Part shown: positions 10,213 through 19,513 of the stretch, one piece after another
How the letters are laid out: every line of letters begins with the position of its first letter
Numbering within the stretch: the first letter of the stretch is position 1
Assembly: GCF_001039005.1 (NCBI RefSeq)
Contig: NZ_LDWR01000074.1
Coordinates: 1 to 54,639 of the forward strand
DNA: 54,639 nt
Source of the DNA: Burkholderia cepacia
GTDB taxonomy: Bacteria > Pseudomonadota > Gammaproteobacteria > Burkholderiales > Burkholderiaceae
Reading direction: 5' to 3'
Program-made: the position numbers and the translations under genes
The notes under the pieces: model-generated
Seen by the model: the letters and a program-made list of their open reading frames with translations, nothing else
What the model was told of the DNA's origin: nothing
The model's database searches: none

Positions 10213-11461
10213 GTTGAATGCCTCGGTCGGGGCTGACCCATACGGCCCGCTTGCCGCGGCCCCGCAGCACGACGGCGGGCAGGGCGACGACGGTGGTGAT
10301 CATGCTGATCAGCCAGAAGGCGACGGGGTACCAGACGGTGTCCAGGAAATACATCAGGAGTTTTTCGTCGTAGCGGCGATCGATCATGCTGCCGACGATC
10401 AGTTGCAGGATGCAGGTTGCGACCAGCAGCATCCCGTGCCAGTGCGGCACGACCGATACGTGCCAGTTCAGCGGCAGCGGATGGACGACGTCGACGAGCG
10501 CGAGCAGCAGGATGAACGACATCGAATAGGCCCATGCGATGCCGATCAGGTATTCGATGAACAGCGGCCACATCATCATCTGCGTCGGCCGCGCGAGCGT
10601 GCCCGCATACTTCATCAGTACCTGGATGCCGCCTTTCGCCCAGCGCAGCCGCTGCCGGTAGAGCCCCTTGAGCGTCTCGGGCATCAGGATCCAGCTCAGC
10701 GCATGCGGCTCGTACACGACGCGCCAGTCGCGGCACTGCAGCTTCCAGCTGATGTCGATGTCCTCGGTCAGCATGTCCGAGCTCCAGTAGCCGACGTCGG
10801 CGAGCGCGGTCTTGCGGAACATCGTGACGACGCCCGACACCGTGAAGATGCGGCCGTACACCTGTTGCGTGCGCTTGATCAGCCCGACGATCGACGAGAA
10901 TTCGCCGACCTGCATGCGGCCGAGCAGCGACGTGCGCGTGCGGATGCGCGGGTTGCCGGTCACGGCGCCGACACCGGGGTCGGTCAGGAAGTGTTCGAGC
11001 ATCCAGCCGATCGCGTCGTGCGCGAGCAGCGAATCGCCGTCGATGCACAGCAGGTATTCCGCGTTCGACACGGCCGCCGCGGTCGTGAGCCCGACCGCCT
11101 TGCCTTCGTTGTGCGCGTGATGGATCACGAGTAGCCGCGGGATTTCGACGGCCAGTTCGTTGAGGATGTCGCCGGTGCGATCCTTGCTGCCGTCGTTGAC
11201 CGCGATGATGTCGTAGTTCGGATACTGCATCCCGTTCAGGTGGCCGATCACGCTGCGCGCGTTCGCGGCTTCGTTGAAGCAGGGCACGACGATCGAGATC
11301 TTCGGGATGCCGCTCGACGCGATCGTCCGCGTCGACAGCACGCGGCCCTCCTCGAGCAGGAAGTAGTGCACGACGCCGCCGATCATCCACAGATACGACA
11401 TGAAGAACGGGTAGTAGAAGACGAAATCCTGCAGGCGCTGGATGATGCCGTGGGTCGTCAT
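10190..11461 (-). CDS. pgaC: Poly-beta-1,6-N-acetyl-D-glucosamine synthase (GT2 family)
   Basis: 423 residues from the ATG at 11461, which overlaps the pgaB stop by 4 bases (ATGA); the longer open frame upstream is a shadow of pgaB. It shows the processive GT2 motifs: VVPCFNEAAN, NDGSKDRTG, LLCIDGDSLL (DxD), SDMLTEDIDISW and QRLRWAKGG, flanked by membrane segments at the N-terminus and at about residues 300-420. It polymerises UDP-GlcNAc into PNAG and moves the chain across the inner membrane with PgaD. Confidence 0.95.
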   Translation of the reverse strand: MTTHGIIQRLQDFVFYYPFFMSYLWMIGGVVHYFLLEEGRVLSTRTIASSGIPKISIVVPCFNEAANARSVIGHLNGMQYPNYDIIAVNDGSKDRTGDILNELAVEIPRLLVIHHAHNEGKAVGLTTAAAVSNAEYLLCIDGDSLLAHDAIGWMLEHFLTDPGVGAVTGNPRIRTRTSLLGRMQVGEFSSIVGLIKRTQQVYGRIFTVSGVVTMFRKTALADVGYWSSDMLTEDIDISWKLQCRDWRVVYEPHALSWILMPETLKGLYRQRLRWAKGGIQVLMKYAGTLARPTQMMMWPLFIEYLIGIAWAYSMSFILLLALVDVVHPLPLNWHVSVVPHWHGMLLVATCILQLIVGSMIDRRYDEKLLMYFLDTVWYPVAFWLISMITTVVALPAVVLRGRGKRAVWVSPDRGIQHEERADY

Positions 11462-13548
11462 GGCGTTTTCGTCCCCTGAGGATGCTGCGACTGCATCAGC
11501 GCGTTGATCGACGTCGGATCGAGGCGCGACTTCAGCGACATCACGTCGCGCATCGTGTCGAGATCCGGCTGGTTGTTCAGGAAGTTGTCCGGGTAGTAGC
11601 CGAAGTTCACCGCGCCCTTGCTGCGCAGCCGCCGCATCTGCGCGAGCAGCGCGCTGCCCCCAATCTCCTTGCGCGCATGCCAGTCGTACGACTGCAGTTC
11701 GAACACGGTGCGCGCGAAGCCGCGCTGTTTCGCGCGGACCGCGTCGACGAGCTGGTCCATCCAGCGCACGGGGTCCTGCGCCTGTTCCATGTACGGCATC
11801 GCCATCAGCGCGACGAAGTCGTAGGTGGCGAGGAAATCGTCGTAGTTCTGCGCGTACCACGCTTCGGATTCCGGCTTCAGCACCGGCAGCGCGAAGATGT
11901 TGCGCGCGGTCAGCACGTCGCCCGCGTTCTGGTTCGCGAGCACGATCTGTTCGAGCTGGCGTGTCAGGTCGATCAGGTAGCGCGTCTTCTGCCGCGTCCA
12001 GCGGCTCATCAGGTCGGGCGTCGCACGGATTTTGCCGATGTCGGCCGGCAGCCCCCATTGCGCGTACATGCTCAACGCGTGCCGGCCCGCATCCTCGTAA
12101 TCGTCGAGCACGGCGTCGTCGCTGAACAGGATGCCGCTGAACGACGCGTACTTGCCGAGGTCCTCGTAGATCTGCTCGATGAACAGCCGCGCTTCGGGAT
12201 CGAACGGGCTCAGGCGGTACATTCGCGAGCCGTTTTCGCGCGCGGGCGCGCCGCCGTACGCGCTGACGGCTTCGAGGCCGCGATGCTTGTCGGTCGGCGG
12301 ACGGAACGCCAGCACCGGCATCCACGCATACACCTGCACGTTCGAGCGCGTGTTGAGCTGCCATGCGGCGCGCGAGAACAGGTCGGCGCGCATCGGCAGG
12401 TGCCGGTTCGGGAAGTACAGCGATTCCGCGACGCCTGTGCCCTTCGGATCCGCAAACGCCTGCAGGTACACCGATTTCGGCTGCATCCGGTAGATGCGCT
12501 CGACGAGCTTGCCGAGATTGGTTTCCTGCCGCGCCGGATCGGGATCGTAGACCTGGTCGAGATCGACCTGCACGACGCGCTCGGGCACGTCGACGTCGCC
12601 GCGGTTGGTCGCCGGCTCGCGCATCGACCGCTCGAACCCGCCGATGTCGACGTCGTACATCATCAGGATCCGCCTCAGCCGGTCGAGCGGCACGTCCGGC
12701 GTATTCGGGCCGGCGTCGAGACTGAACTGGATATCCATGCCGAGCGACGTCGAGATCTTGCGCACCGGCTGGTTTTCCGCGCCGTATGGCCAGACCATCG
12801 AGCGTGCGACGATGCCGGTGCGGTCGCGAATCTGCCGCACGCATGTCTGCAGGTCGTCATGCACGCGGGCTTCGAACTCCGCATCGGTTTCATAGCGCTT
12901 CTCGTTGTCGAAGTACAGGTGCGACGTGGTGGCTGGCAACTCGTTGCCCTGCGGATTCGCAACCGCGCCGTGATGGAGGTTGTGCGTGTGGCACGCAAGC
13001 TCGACGAGATTCGACTGGCCGACCTTCTGCACCTCGTCCCACGACATGAAGTAGTCGCGCGGCATCTCGATCCTGTCGCTGATCTTGATCGGCGCATCCG
13101 GCGGCGCGTCGATCCACGCGGTGACGATGCCCATCACGGCCGGATACTTGAAGCGCTCGAGGAGCGGCAGGACTTTCGTGTAGTGGCTGCGGTAGCCGTC
13201 GTCGAACGTGATCAGCACCGCGCGGGGCGGCAGCGGCTTGCCGCCGTGCCGCGATGCCTCGATCTGCTTGACCGTGACCGTGTGGTAGTTGTTGGTCTGC
13301 AACCACGAGAAGATGGCCGTCAGCGTGCCGGTGTCGACCGCATACGGATCGACCATCGTCGACGTGGAGAAGGTCGACAGCAGGTTGTCGCGCACGTCGT
13401 GCATGCAGATCACGCGGAACGTCTTGCCGTCGACCGGATCGGACGGCGGCAGCAGGTCGATCATCCGCGCGTTCGCCACGCCCGGAAACAACGAGCAGGC
13501 CGTAAACGCGCCGAGGCATCCGCACATGAAGGTCCGTCTGGATTGCAT
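11458..13548 (-). CDS. pgaB: PNAG N-deacetylase, two-domain
   Basis: 696 residues. The N-terminus has a signal sequence with a Cys at FTACS that could be a lipobox, as in HmsF/PgaB lipoproteins. Residues about 90-300 form the carbohydrate esterase 4 domain, with the metal Asp motif VLITFDDGYRSHY and the metal-His region ACHTHNLHHG. Residues from about 330 form the C-terminal TIM-barrel hydrolase-like domain, with the acidic pair in GILFSDDAVLDDYE. PgaB partly deacetylates PNAG in the periplasm to allow export. An AGGAGA ribosome site precedes the ATG; the gene follows pgaA after 15 bases. Confidence 0.94.
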   Translation of the reverse strand: MQSRRTFMCGCLGAFTACSLFPGVANARMIDLLPPSDPVDGKTFRVICMHDVRDNLLSTFSTSTMVDPYAVDTGTLTAIFSWLQTNNYHTVTVKQIEASRHGGKPLPPRAVLITFDDGYRSHYTKVLPLLERFKYPAVMGIVTAWIDAPPDAPIKISDRIEMPRDYFMSWDEVQKVGQSNLVELACHTHNLHHGAVANPQGNELPATTSHLYFDNEKRYETDAEFEARVHDDLQTCVRQIRDRTGIVARSMVWPYGAENQPVRKISTSLGMDIQFSLDAGPNTPDVPLDRLRRILMMYDVDIGGFERSMREPATNRGDVDVPERVVQVDLDQVYDPDPARQETNLGKLVERIYRMQPKSVYLQAFADPKGTGVAESLYFPNRHLPMRADLFSRAAWQLNTRSNVQVYAWMPVLAFRPPTDKHRGLEAVSAYGGAPARENGSRMYRLSPFDPEARLFIEQIYEDLGKYASFSGILFSDDAVLDDYEDAGRHALSMYAQWGLPADIGKIRATPDLMSRWTRQKTRYLIDLTRQLEQIVLANQNAGDVLTARNIFALPVLKPESEAWYAQNYDDFLATYDFVALMAMPYMEQAQDPVRWMDQLVDAVRAKQRGFARTVFELQSYDWHARKEIGGSALLAQMRRLRSKGAVNFGYYPDNFLNNQPDLDTMRDVMSLKSRLDPTSINALMQSQHPQGTKTP

Positions 13549-13563
13549 TGTCCGATCTCCTTG

Positions 13564-15861
13564 CTAGAACGGCAGGTTGACCGACAGGAAGCCGGTTTCG
13601 GAGCGCTCGCGCTGGCCGTCGTACGCATGGCTGCTGACTTCGACGCCGTAGCTCAGCGTGATGTCGTGCTTGAATGTCCAGACGTGCTGGAGGCGGGCGG
13701 TCCATAACGCGCTGGTGCCGAAGCCGCGCTCGTTGTACACGCCGCCGGACGCCGACAGGCGCTGCTGCAACGACATGTCGCCCTTCTTCCACAGCGTCAG
13801 CTGGTGCATGACGGTTGCCGCCGCCGCATAGTCGCGGCCCGGGTTGAAGTAGGGCGCGTCCTGCCGCGTGTTGCTGTCGGTGCCGAGATCCAGCGAGATG
13901 TTGACGAGCTGGTTCGCCGATGTGTACACGCGCTGCGTGCCCGTCGCGGAAATTTCCTGGTGGAAGTTCGCGTCGCTGTAGCGGCTCACGCCGTAGCTCA
14001 GCTTGACTTCGCGGCGGTCGTTCTGGCGATACACGACCTCGACGTTCGCGGAGCGGCCCCAGATGTGCGCGACATAGGCCTTCCACGGCAGCGTGTTGTC
14101 GTTGGAGTCGAGCGCGCCGCTGACCGTCCAGTAATCGTTGAGGTTGTACGTGACGGAACCGCGGCCGCCCGTTCGCCCGTCGGTGCCGAGCGAGCGCGTG
14201 ACTTCGCCCTGGACCGTGAGCGGCCCGTGCCGGTAGTCGCCGCCGACGCCGGTGCGCGTGCGGCTGATGTTGCCGGTGTCGGTTTGCGCATAACCGAAGA
14301 ACGTGTGCGAAAACACGCGCCAGTTGTCGCCGAACGGTTGCGAATACACATAGCTGTCCGACGTGAAGCTGTTGTCGGCCAGCGCGCTGTTGCCGTGCTC
14401 GTAGCTCAGGTCGGTCGTGAACACGGGGCTGCGGTACGCGTTGTAGTCGCGCTTGAATGCGCGCACGGAGCCGCTGTCGGGGAACGTGTTGTCGAAGGTC
14501 TGGTCGACGCTCTTCGCGGTCGCGTAGTCGTCGGCCGACAGCGCCGCGCGGCCGAGCCCGGCGAGCATTTCGACGTTGTCCGGGTGGTCGGTCAGCGACG
14601 CGTGATACATCGCGATCGCCTGGCGCGGGTGCGACTGGCCCGATACGGCATCGGCATGCGCGGCGCGGACTTCCGCATTGAACGGCACTTCCTTCTCGAG
14701 CTTTTCCAGCGCGGCGATCCCTTCATCCACGCGGCCCGTGTAGATCAGGTACTGCGCACGCAGCCGGTAGTAACGCAGGTAGTCGTCGTTTTCCGGCCCC
14801 CACACGCGTACCTCTTTTGCCGGCGGCAGCGACTTGCCCATGTCGTCGAGCACCTGGTTCGCATCGGCCGCGCGCCCCTGGTCGACGTACGACCAGAACA
14901 ACCCTTCGCGCAATTCGATCGGACGCGTGCGTGCGCCGTACTGGAAGCCGCGCGTCGCGCTGTCCGTCGGCGCTGCAGTCGCCTGCTTCAGCGCGCGCTG
15001 GTACACGGCGTTGGCCTTGCCCGGTTCGCTCAGGTACAGGTACGCGTCGCCGACGGCCGCCAGCGCGTCGATCGAGATCTCCGCGTCCGGCGGAATCGTC
15101 TCGAATGTCGCGACGGCCTTCTTCATGTCGCCGCGCGCCGCGTAGGCGATCGTCCGGTCGCCGGCGAGCGCCGTCCGGACCGGCGAATACTCGGGCGTGG
15201 GCGGCATCCGCTTGTCGAGGTCGTCGGCGGCGCGCAATGCGGTATCGAGCCCGTCGAAGCGGTCGGCGCTCGTCATCGAGCGCGATTTGTCGCGCCCGCC
15301 GCGCACTTGCTGGCGAATCGACAGTTCCTCGAGCCGCGCGAGATCGACGGCGGAGAACACGTCGGGGCGCGCTTTCGCTTCTTCCAGCGCCTTGATCGCG
15401 CCGCCGCTCGACGCGAGGCCGAACACGTCGTTGCGGACGGTGGCCGGGTCGGCGGTACGGAGGTCGGGCGCCTGCGCATTCGGGGTTTCCGCTTCGGGTG
15501 TCTGCGCGGCCGGAGGCTGGGCATTGGGCATCGGGGTGTCCGATGTCGGCGGGGGCGGTGTTTGAGCAGCGGGCGTCGCGGCACTCGGCATCTGGGCACC
15601 CGAGGCCTGCGCGATCAGTGTCGGCGCATGTGGTGGTGGTGCGTCCGGTGCGAGCGAACCCTGTGTCGGCAAGTCCGGCGGTTTCGGATCCGGCACACCA
15701 TTGACGCCGGCGATTTCGCTGACGCCGCCGGATTCCGTATCGCTTTCGGCGGAGAAGCAGGGGCCGGACGCGACGAGCAGCACCATCAGCGGCGCATGCA
15801 GGAAGATCCGCCGGTTGGACGGAGCGACGGCAGTGCGGTGTTGTTTGCGATTGTTGGCCAC
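13564..15861 (-). CDS. pgaA: PNAG outer-membrane export porin with TPR domain
   Basis: 765 residues from the GTG at 15861, chosen because GAGGAC lies 5-6 bases before it and a signal peptide (HAPLMVLLVASGPCFSA) follows; an ATG 66 codons further upstream has no such support. After the signal comes a Pro/Ala/Gln-rich linker (about residues 55-120), then TPR-type helices (about 200-460, for example AAVGDAYLYLSEPGKANAVY), and a C-terminal beta-barrel from about 480 ending in FLSVNLPF, the usual outer-membrane terminal aromatic. It exports deacetylated PNAG. Confidence 0.92.
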   Translation of the reverse strand: MANNRKQHRTAVAPSNRRIFLHAPLMVLLVASGPCFSAESDTESGGVSEIAGVNGVPDPKPPDLPTQGSLAPDAPPPHAPTLIAQASGAQMPSAATPAAQTPPPPTSDTPMPNAQPPAAQTPEAETPNAQAPDLRTADPATVRNDVFGLASSGGAIKALEEAKARPDVFSAVDLARLEELSIRQQVRGGRDKSRSMTSADRFDGLDTALRAADDLDKRMPPTPEYSPVRTALAGDRTIAYAARGDMKKAVATFETIPPDAEISIDALAAVGDAYLYLSEPGKANAVYQRALKQATAAPTDSATRGFQYGARTRPIELREGLFWSYVDQGRAADANQVLDDMGKSLPPAKEVRVWGPENDDYLRYYRLRAQYLIYTGRVDEGIAALEKLEKEVPFNAEVRAAHADAVSGQSHPRQAIAMYHASLTDHPDNVEMLAGLGRAALSADDYATAKSVDQTFDNTFPDSGSVRAFKRDYNAYRSPVFTTDLSYEHGNSALADNSFTSDSYVYSQPFGDNWRVFSHTFFGYAQTDTGNISRTRTGVGGDYRHGPLTVQGEVTRSLGTDGRTGGRGSVTYNLNDYWTVSGALDSNDNTLPWKAYVAHIWGRSANVEVVYRQNDRREVKLSYGVSRYSDANFHQEISATGTQRVYTSANQLVNISLDLGTDSNTRQDAPYFNPGRDYAAAATVMHQLTLWKKGDMSLQQRLSASGGVYNERGFGTSALWTARLQHVWTFKHDITLSYGVEVSSHAYDGQRERSETGFLSVNLPF

Positions 15862-15964
15862 GGTGTGTCCTCGCTTCGAAACGATCACTTCGGTTGCACA
15901 CCCGACGATCCACGTCACCGCTCGCCGCGCGGTCGGGCAGCGGGCCCGGCCATGCGGCGCCGGT

Positions 15965-16702
15965 TCACAGGCGATTGCGGATCGCCTGCCCAAGCAATGC
16001 ACGCGATTCGCTGTTCTTCGGGTCGATCGCGAGCGCCCGGCTCGCGTTTTGCTCCACACAGTTCCATTCGTCGATCACCGCGCACGAGCGCGCCTTTGCC
16101 AGCGCTCGCGCACCTGCCAGGTCCGCACGCGTGATGCTTGCCGTCTGCATGCGCGCCGTGTCGGTGTTGTACGACCGTGGCATCGGCGCGAAGTCCATGC
16201 GCTTTCTCGTGCCCGCCAGCGTTTCGGTTCGCGGCGCGCGGTGCGTATCGCCGAAGCGCGCGGTGATGTGCCCGCGAGCCGGCGTGGCGTGCGGGTTGGC
16301 GGCGAGTGCCATGGGCGGCACATGCACCGGTGGCCGGTGTTTCGCGACGGCGCGGGTGGCTGCCCGCGGCGCGGCTTCCGGTTCGGCCGCGAGCGTGACG
16401 GGTGGTGCGGCGGGTGCGATCGCCGGCTCCGGCCCTTGGACGACCGAGGTTCCGGACCCACCGGTCGAGCGGGAGGTCGTGGCCACGATCGCGTTGCGGT
16501 ATGTCCCGGCGGCTGTGCCGATCACACCGGAGATGTCGTGCGTCACGCTGGCATGGCCGGTTGCCGTGTCACGCTCGGCATACGCGAAGATGCCGAAGAT
16601 CGCCGCGAACGTGACGAAGCTGAGTGCCGCGTTCTTGCCGGGGCCCCAGGAGGGTTTCGGCTGTCGGGCGGGTGAGTTGTCCGGTCGTTCTGCACGAGTC
16701 AT
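15965..16702 (-). CDS. Single-pass membrane protein of unknown function, PNAG operon
   Basis: 245 residues. One membrane segment near the N-terminus (about residues 28-44, ALSFVTFAAIFGIFAYA), then a long Ala/Pro/Thr-rich periplasmic stretch. The C-terminus (about 190-245) looks helical and TPR-like (LAGARALAKARSC, then NASRALAIDPKNSESRALLG). The TPR-like end suggests a scaffold contacting the export machinery. It lies 103 bases upstream of pgaA on the same strand. No homologue is recognised from sequence alone. Confidence 0.72.
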   Translation of the reverse strand: MTRAERPDNSPARQPKPSWGPGKNAALSFVTFAAIFGIFAYAERDTATGHASVTHDISGVIGTAAGTYRNAIVATTSRSTGGSGTSVVQGPEPAIAPAAPPVTLAAEPEAAPRAATRAVAKHRPPVHVPPMALAANPHATPARGHITARFGDTHRAPRTETLAGTRKRMDFAPMPRSYNTDTARMQTASITRADLAGARALAKARSCAVIDEWNCVEQNASRALAIDPKNSESRALLGQAIRNRL

Positions 16703-16764
16703 TCAATGTTCCTCGATTCGAGACGCTGCGGTGAATGACGCGATCGGGGCGGGTCAGGTGGCGT

Positions 16765-17175
16765 TCACCATCGCAACTGCGTGGTGAGCGCGCCCGTTTC
16801 GACGATCGCGAACTGCGTGGCCCCCTGATAGGTCCCTTCGACCCGGTAGCTCGCGTCGGGCACGCTGAACAGGCAGCGCGACCCCGATGCGTTGAATTCG
16901 ACGAGCACGCGGCCATGCCGCCTCAGGCGGACCTGCACGTTGACAAGCGGTTGCCCGGTCCGGGCCGATGTGAACGACACGCCGAGGTTGTAGGGACGGC
17001 CGTCGGGGGGAAGCGGCGCCGTACCGTCGATCCGCGCGTCGCCGCAGATATACGAGATCACGTAGCGGCCGGTGCCCGGACCGGATGCGGGGGCCTGGGC
17101 GATGGCATTCATGCAGAGCGTGGAGAGGACAACGCTCAGGAAAGGGCGGGCATGCTGTCGAAACGAGGAAGACAT
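16765..17175 (-). CDS. Small secreted beta-sandwich-like protein, first gene of the PNAG operon
   Basis: 136 residues from the ATG at 17175, which has GGAGG 5-6 bases upstream; an earlier ATG 11 codons upstream lacks this. Signal peptide ends at about AIAQA (residue 28). The mature part has two Cys (YICGDAR and SRCLFSV) that may form a disulphide, and alternating beta strands (YNLGVSFTSARTGQPLVNVQ, ASYRVEGTYQGATQFAIV) resembling transthyretin-like or carboxypeptidase-regulatory folds. It leads the run of minus-strand genes into pgaA. Function unknown; a periplasmic or surface partner of PNAG is a guess. Confidence 0.7.
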   Translation of the reverse strand: MSSSFRQHARPFLSVVLSTLCMNAIAQAPASGPGTGRYVISYICGDARIDGTAPLPPDGRPYNLGVSFTSARTGQPLVNVQVRLRRHGRVLVEFNASGSRCLFSVPDASYRVEGTYQGATQFAIVETGALTTQLRW

Positions 17176-17252
17176 TGCAACCTCCCGTCCGGAATCAATG
17201 GCAAGCATTTATTCCGAGTCAAATTTGCCAGCGTTTTTTTTGCGACACGCTA

Positions 17253-17281
17253 TTGATACACGATGGTCTTTGAACCAACAA
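17253..17281 (-). promoter_or_regulatory. Candidate sigma70 promoter for the PNAG operon
   Basis: On the minus strand TTGTTG and TATCAA are separated by 17 bases, about 78 bases upstream of the first gene's start codon. The match is moderate and the region is AT-rich, so other promoters are possible. Confidence 0.35.
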
Positions 17282-17315
17282 CCGCGTGTGGTCGAAATGG
17301 GACGAGGGTGAAATG

Positions 17316-17331
17316 TCCTATTTAAATAGGA
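17316..17331. promoter_or_regulatory. 16-bp perfect palindrome upstream of the PNAG operon
   Basis: TCCTATTTAAATAGGA reads the same on both strands. It sits about 140 bases upstream of the first PNAG-operon gene and just upstream of the candidate promoter, a position suited to a dimeric regulator. The binding protein is unknown. Confidence 0.5.
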
Positions 17332-17688
17332 TAACGACGGATTTGTCTGACTCGTTTACCGCTGAAGAAAGTCGATATTGCCGAATATGATCATTGCTCG
17401 TCGGTAGCGATGATCGAGCCCGCATTGAATCATGTCGGAGGTATCGGCATTCGTGCCGAAAAATAACGACTGATAAAAGGAATTGTTGCTTCTGTGTTCG
17501 ACGCGAATTGATGAAGATCCGGATGCAGGTCGAGAAATTTGAAATGAGGGTGCGACGTTTTTGATATTCGGGTTGTTACAGGTAAATCGAAACTTTTAAT
17601 TTGTTCTGTAACAGGGTATTTCGACCCGGAAAATCAGTCGGAATATTCGGGCATTACGTTGGAGGGGTAAAAAACTCGATTTTCGAAA

Positions 17689-17700
17689 GCAAACGTTTGC
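17689..17700. promoter_or_regulatory. LacI/PurR-type operator-like palindrome
   Basis: GCAAACGTTTGC is a perfect 12-base palindrome with the central CG of LacI/PurR-family operators. No LacI-family gene is present in the window, and no start codon lies close by on either strand. Confidence 0.4.
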
Positions 17701-17887
17701 GATTTCTCCGCTGTCGATTACGGGGTGGGTACGGTGATTTCACGGGCTGCGGCGAGATGATCGATTGTTGCCGGAAAGGCGGTCGCGTTCGATACGAAGC
17801 AGTGCGACGCGAATGCGGGTCAACGCCGGATTGCCCGGGACCGCACTCGCGTTCGCGCCGTGAACAGACCGGACGCGAACCCGAATG

Positions 17888-18886
17888 TCAGCGGCTGCCG
17901 TCCGCGCTTCGCCGCGCGATGCGTATCGCCGGCGCGGCCGCTTGCCCGGCCGCCTCGACCGCGCCATCGAGCGCCTTGCGCGGCCGGTTCATGATGTAGG
18001 TCCACAGCTGCTCGGCCGCGAGCCCGCGCTTGCGCGCCGACCGGTACAGGCGGATTTCGAGTTCGGTGATCCAGTCGCCGGAACCCGCGCACACGAGCGT
18101 GCCTTCCGCGAGCTCCTTCGCGACACAGCTTTCCGGCAGCCAGCCGATCCCGTGCCCGGCCACGACCATGCCCTTCAACGCCTCGGACATGTGCGTTTCG
18201 AAGCATCGGTGCAGCACATACGGCTCGGTCGCATTCAGCAGCAGCATCTCGACGATGTTGCCGAGAAACGCGCCCGACGAATACGCGAGCAGCGGTAGCG
18301 GTGCGTCGGGCGTGCCCGGCAGTTGGAACACGGGCTTGCCGCGCGCATCGGGCGTCGACACCGGCAGGATCCGCTCGACGCCGAGGTTCACGAACGGGAA
18401 GTGGTTCGGGTCGAGCACGATCGGCAACTGCGGATGGTGATAGCCGAGCAGCAGGTCGCATTCGCCCTCGACGAGCTGCTGCACGCCTTCCGGCACGTTC
18501 ACCGCGTTCACGCGCGCAGTTACGTGGCCGACCTCGCCGTTGAGCTGCTTGAGCCATTCGGGAAACAGCGTGAAGACGAGCGTATGGGCGACGGCGAACC
18601 GCACGACCTGGTCGCTGGCCGCGAACTGGTCGTAGCCGTTCACGAGATTGCGCGCCGCATACATGCTGCGCAGGATGTCCGCGGCGAGCCCGCGGAACAT
18701 TTGTCCGGCCGGCGTCAGCGTGATCGGGTTGATGCTCCGGTCGACCAGCTTCGCGTCCATCCAGGTTTCGAGCGACGCGATTCGTCTGCTGAATGCCGAC
18801 TGCGTGAGGTGCCGGTTACGCGCGGCCCGGGAAAAGCTCTTGGTATCCGCAAGGCTCAGGAAATCTTCCAGCCACTTTGCTTCCAT
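17888..18886 (-). CDS. LysR-family transcriptional regulator
   Basis: 332 residues, slightly long for the family because of a C-terminal Ala/Arg-rich tail (about residues 300-332). The helix-turn-helix is at about residues 15-60 (TKSFSRAARNRHLTQSAFSR), and the effector domain starts near residue 90. It is flanked by large non-coding gaps on both sides, so neither the PNAG operon nor the ATP-grasp cluster is an assured target. It differs from the LysR at 777-1673 in the recognition helix and is not a recent duplicate. Confidence 0.9.
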   Translation of the reverse strand: MEAKWLEDFLSLADTKSFSRAARNRHLTQSAFSRRIASLETWMDAKLVDRSINPITLTPAGQMFRGLAADILRSMYAARNLVNGYDQFAASDQVVRFAVAHTLVFTLFPEWLKQLNGEVGHVTARVNAVNVPEGVQQLVEGECDLLLGYHHPQLPIVLDPNHFPFVNLGVERILPVSTPDARGKPVFQLPGTPDAPLPLLAYSSGAFLGNIVEMLLLNATEPYVLHRCFETHMSEALKGMVVAGHGIGWLPESCVAKELAEGTLVCAGSGDWITELEIRLYRSARKRGLAAEQLWTYIMNRPRKALDGAVEAAGQAAAPAIRIARRSADGSR

Positions 18887-19513
18887 TTCGATCTTCGCTT
18901 TTTATAGTCGGGCGTCAGAAGGCGCGGCGCCGCTTCGCTGCACGAACTTTCTAGCGTACCGCGCCTCGCGTGGGTCGGCCCGATGTTTTTTTTCGATCGG
19001 TGTCAGTCGAAATATGCATGGGCGTTGTCGGCGGGATTACGGCTGCATAGGTTTGAGGTGCCGGACCCGGCTAACCGGACAGTTCATCGCGTCGAGCTGT
19101 CCGCGCTGCCGCAGACGGTACTTCCCCAGGGCCGGCTGCGCTGTATGCGTGCCGGCCCGCCTTTTCGTCCCGACGTTCCGGCGGCCGCTGAGCCGGCGTT
19201 CCAGGTGTGCCAGGGCGCCCCGGGCAGGCCATTTTTTGTGCAGTGCAGATTGCACAGTCGTGACACGCGGGAGAACTATGTTCGAAAGACGCGGCGCAGC
19301 ATCGGCCGTGCGCGCTCGCGGCGCACCGTTGCCGCGCGTCGCGCCGGGTGCTGCACCGTTGTGGTGCGGAATGCCGCGCGGGCGTGCCCGGCGCGGCACA
19401 AAAAGGGGGGAGGATATCGACGGGATATCGCAAGGCACGTTCCTTGCGAAGCATTCATTACGCCGGTCCGGCATGCGCAATGCCGGGGAAAACGATCGAT
19501 GGAGAAAAGATCG
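18887..19513. other. Intergenic region between LysR and the ATP-grasp/transglutaminase cluster
   Basis: About 630 bases with no convincing gene. Open frames on both strands here lack normal Burkholderia codon use and start signals. The region should hold the divergent promoters of the LysR gene and the six-gene cluster; I could not single out a clear promoter. Confidence 0.55.

Larger units (their letters stand above)
17176..17887. other. AT-rich intergenic region upstream of the PNAG operon
   Basis: About 700 bases without a convincing gene and far richer in A/T than its flanks. It holds the presumed PNAG promoter region, a 16-base perfect palindrome (17316-17331) and a separate LacI-type palindrome (17689-17700). 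An open frame at 17601-17999 on the plus strand lacks typical codon use and overlaps the LysR gene, so it is not called. Confidence 0.6.

Noticed and set aside
15862..16059. Longer PgaA starting at 16059
   Set aside because: The extra 66 residues are Arg-rich, hide the signal peptide, and overlap the 3' end of the upstream gene; the GTG at 15861 has a ribosome site.
11482..16134. Long plus-strand open frames opposite pgaB and pgaA
   Set aside because: Arg-rich composition and lack of motifs, while the minus strand carries well-supported PNAG genes.
17601..17999. Possible small gene in the gap before the LysR gene
   Set aside because: Codon use is atypical, there is no ribosome site, and it overlaps the LysR 3' end.
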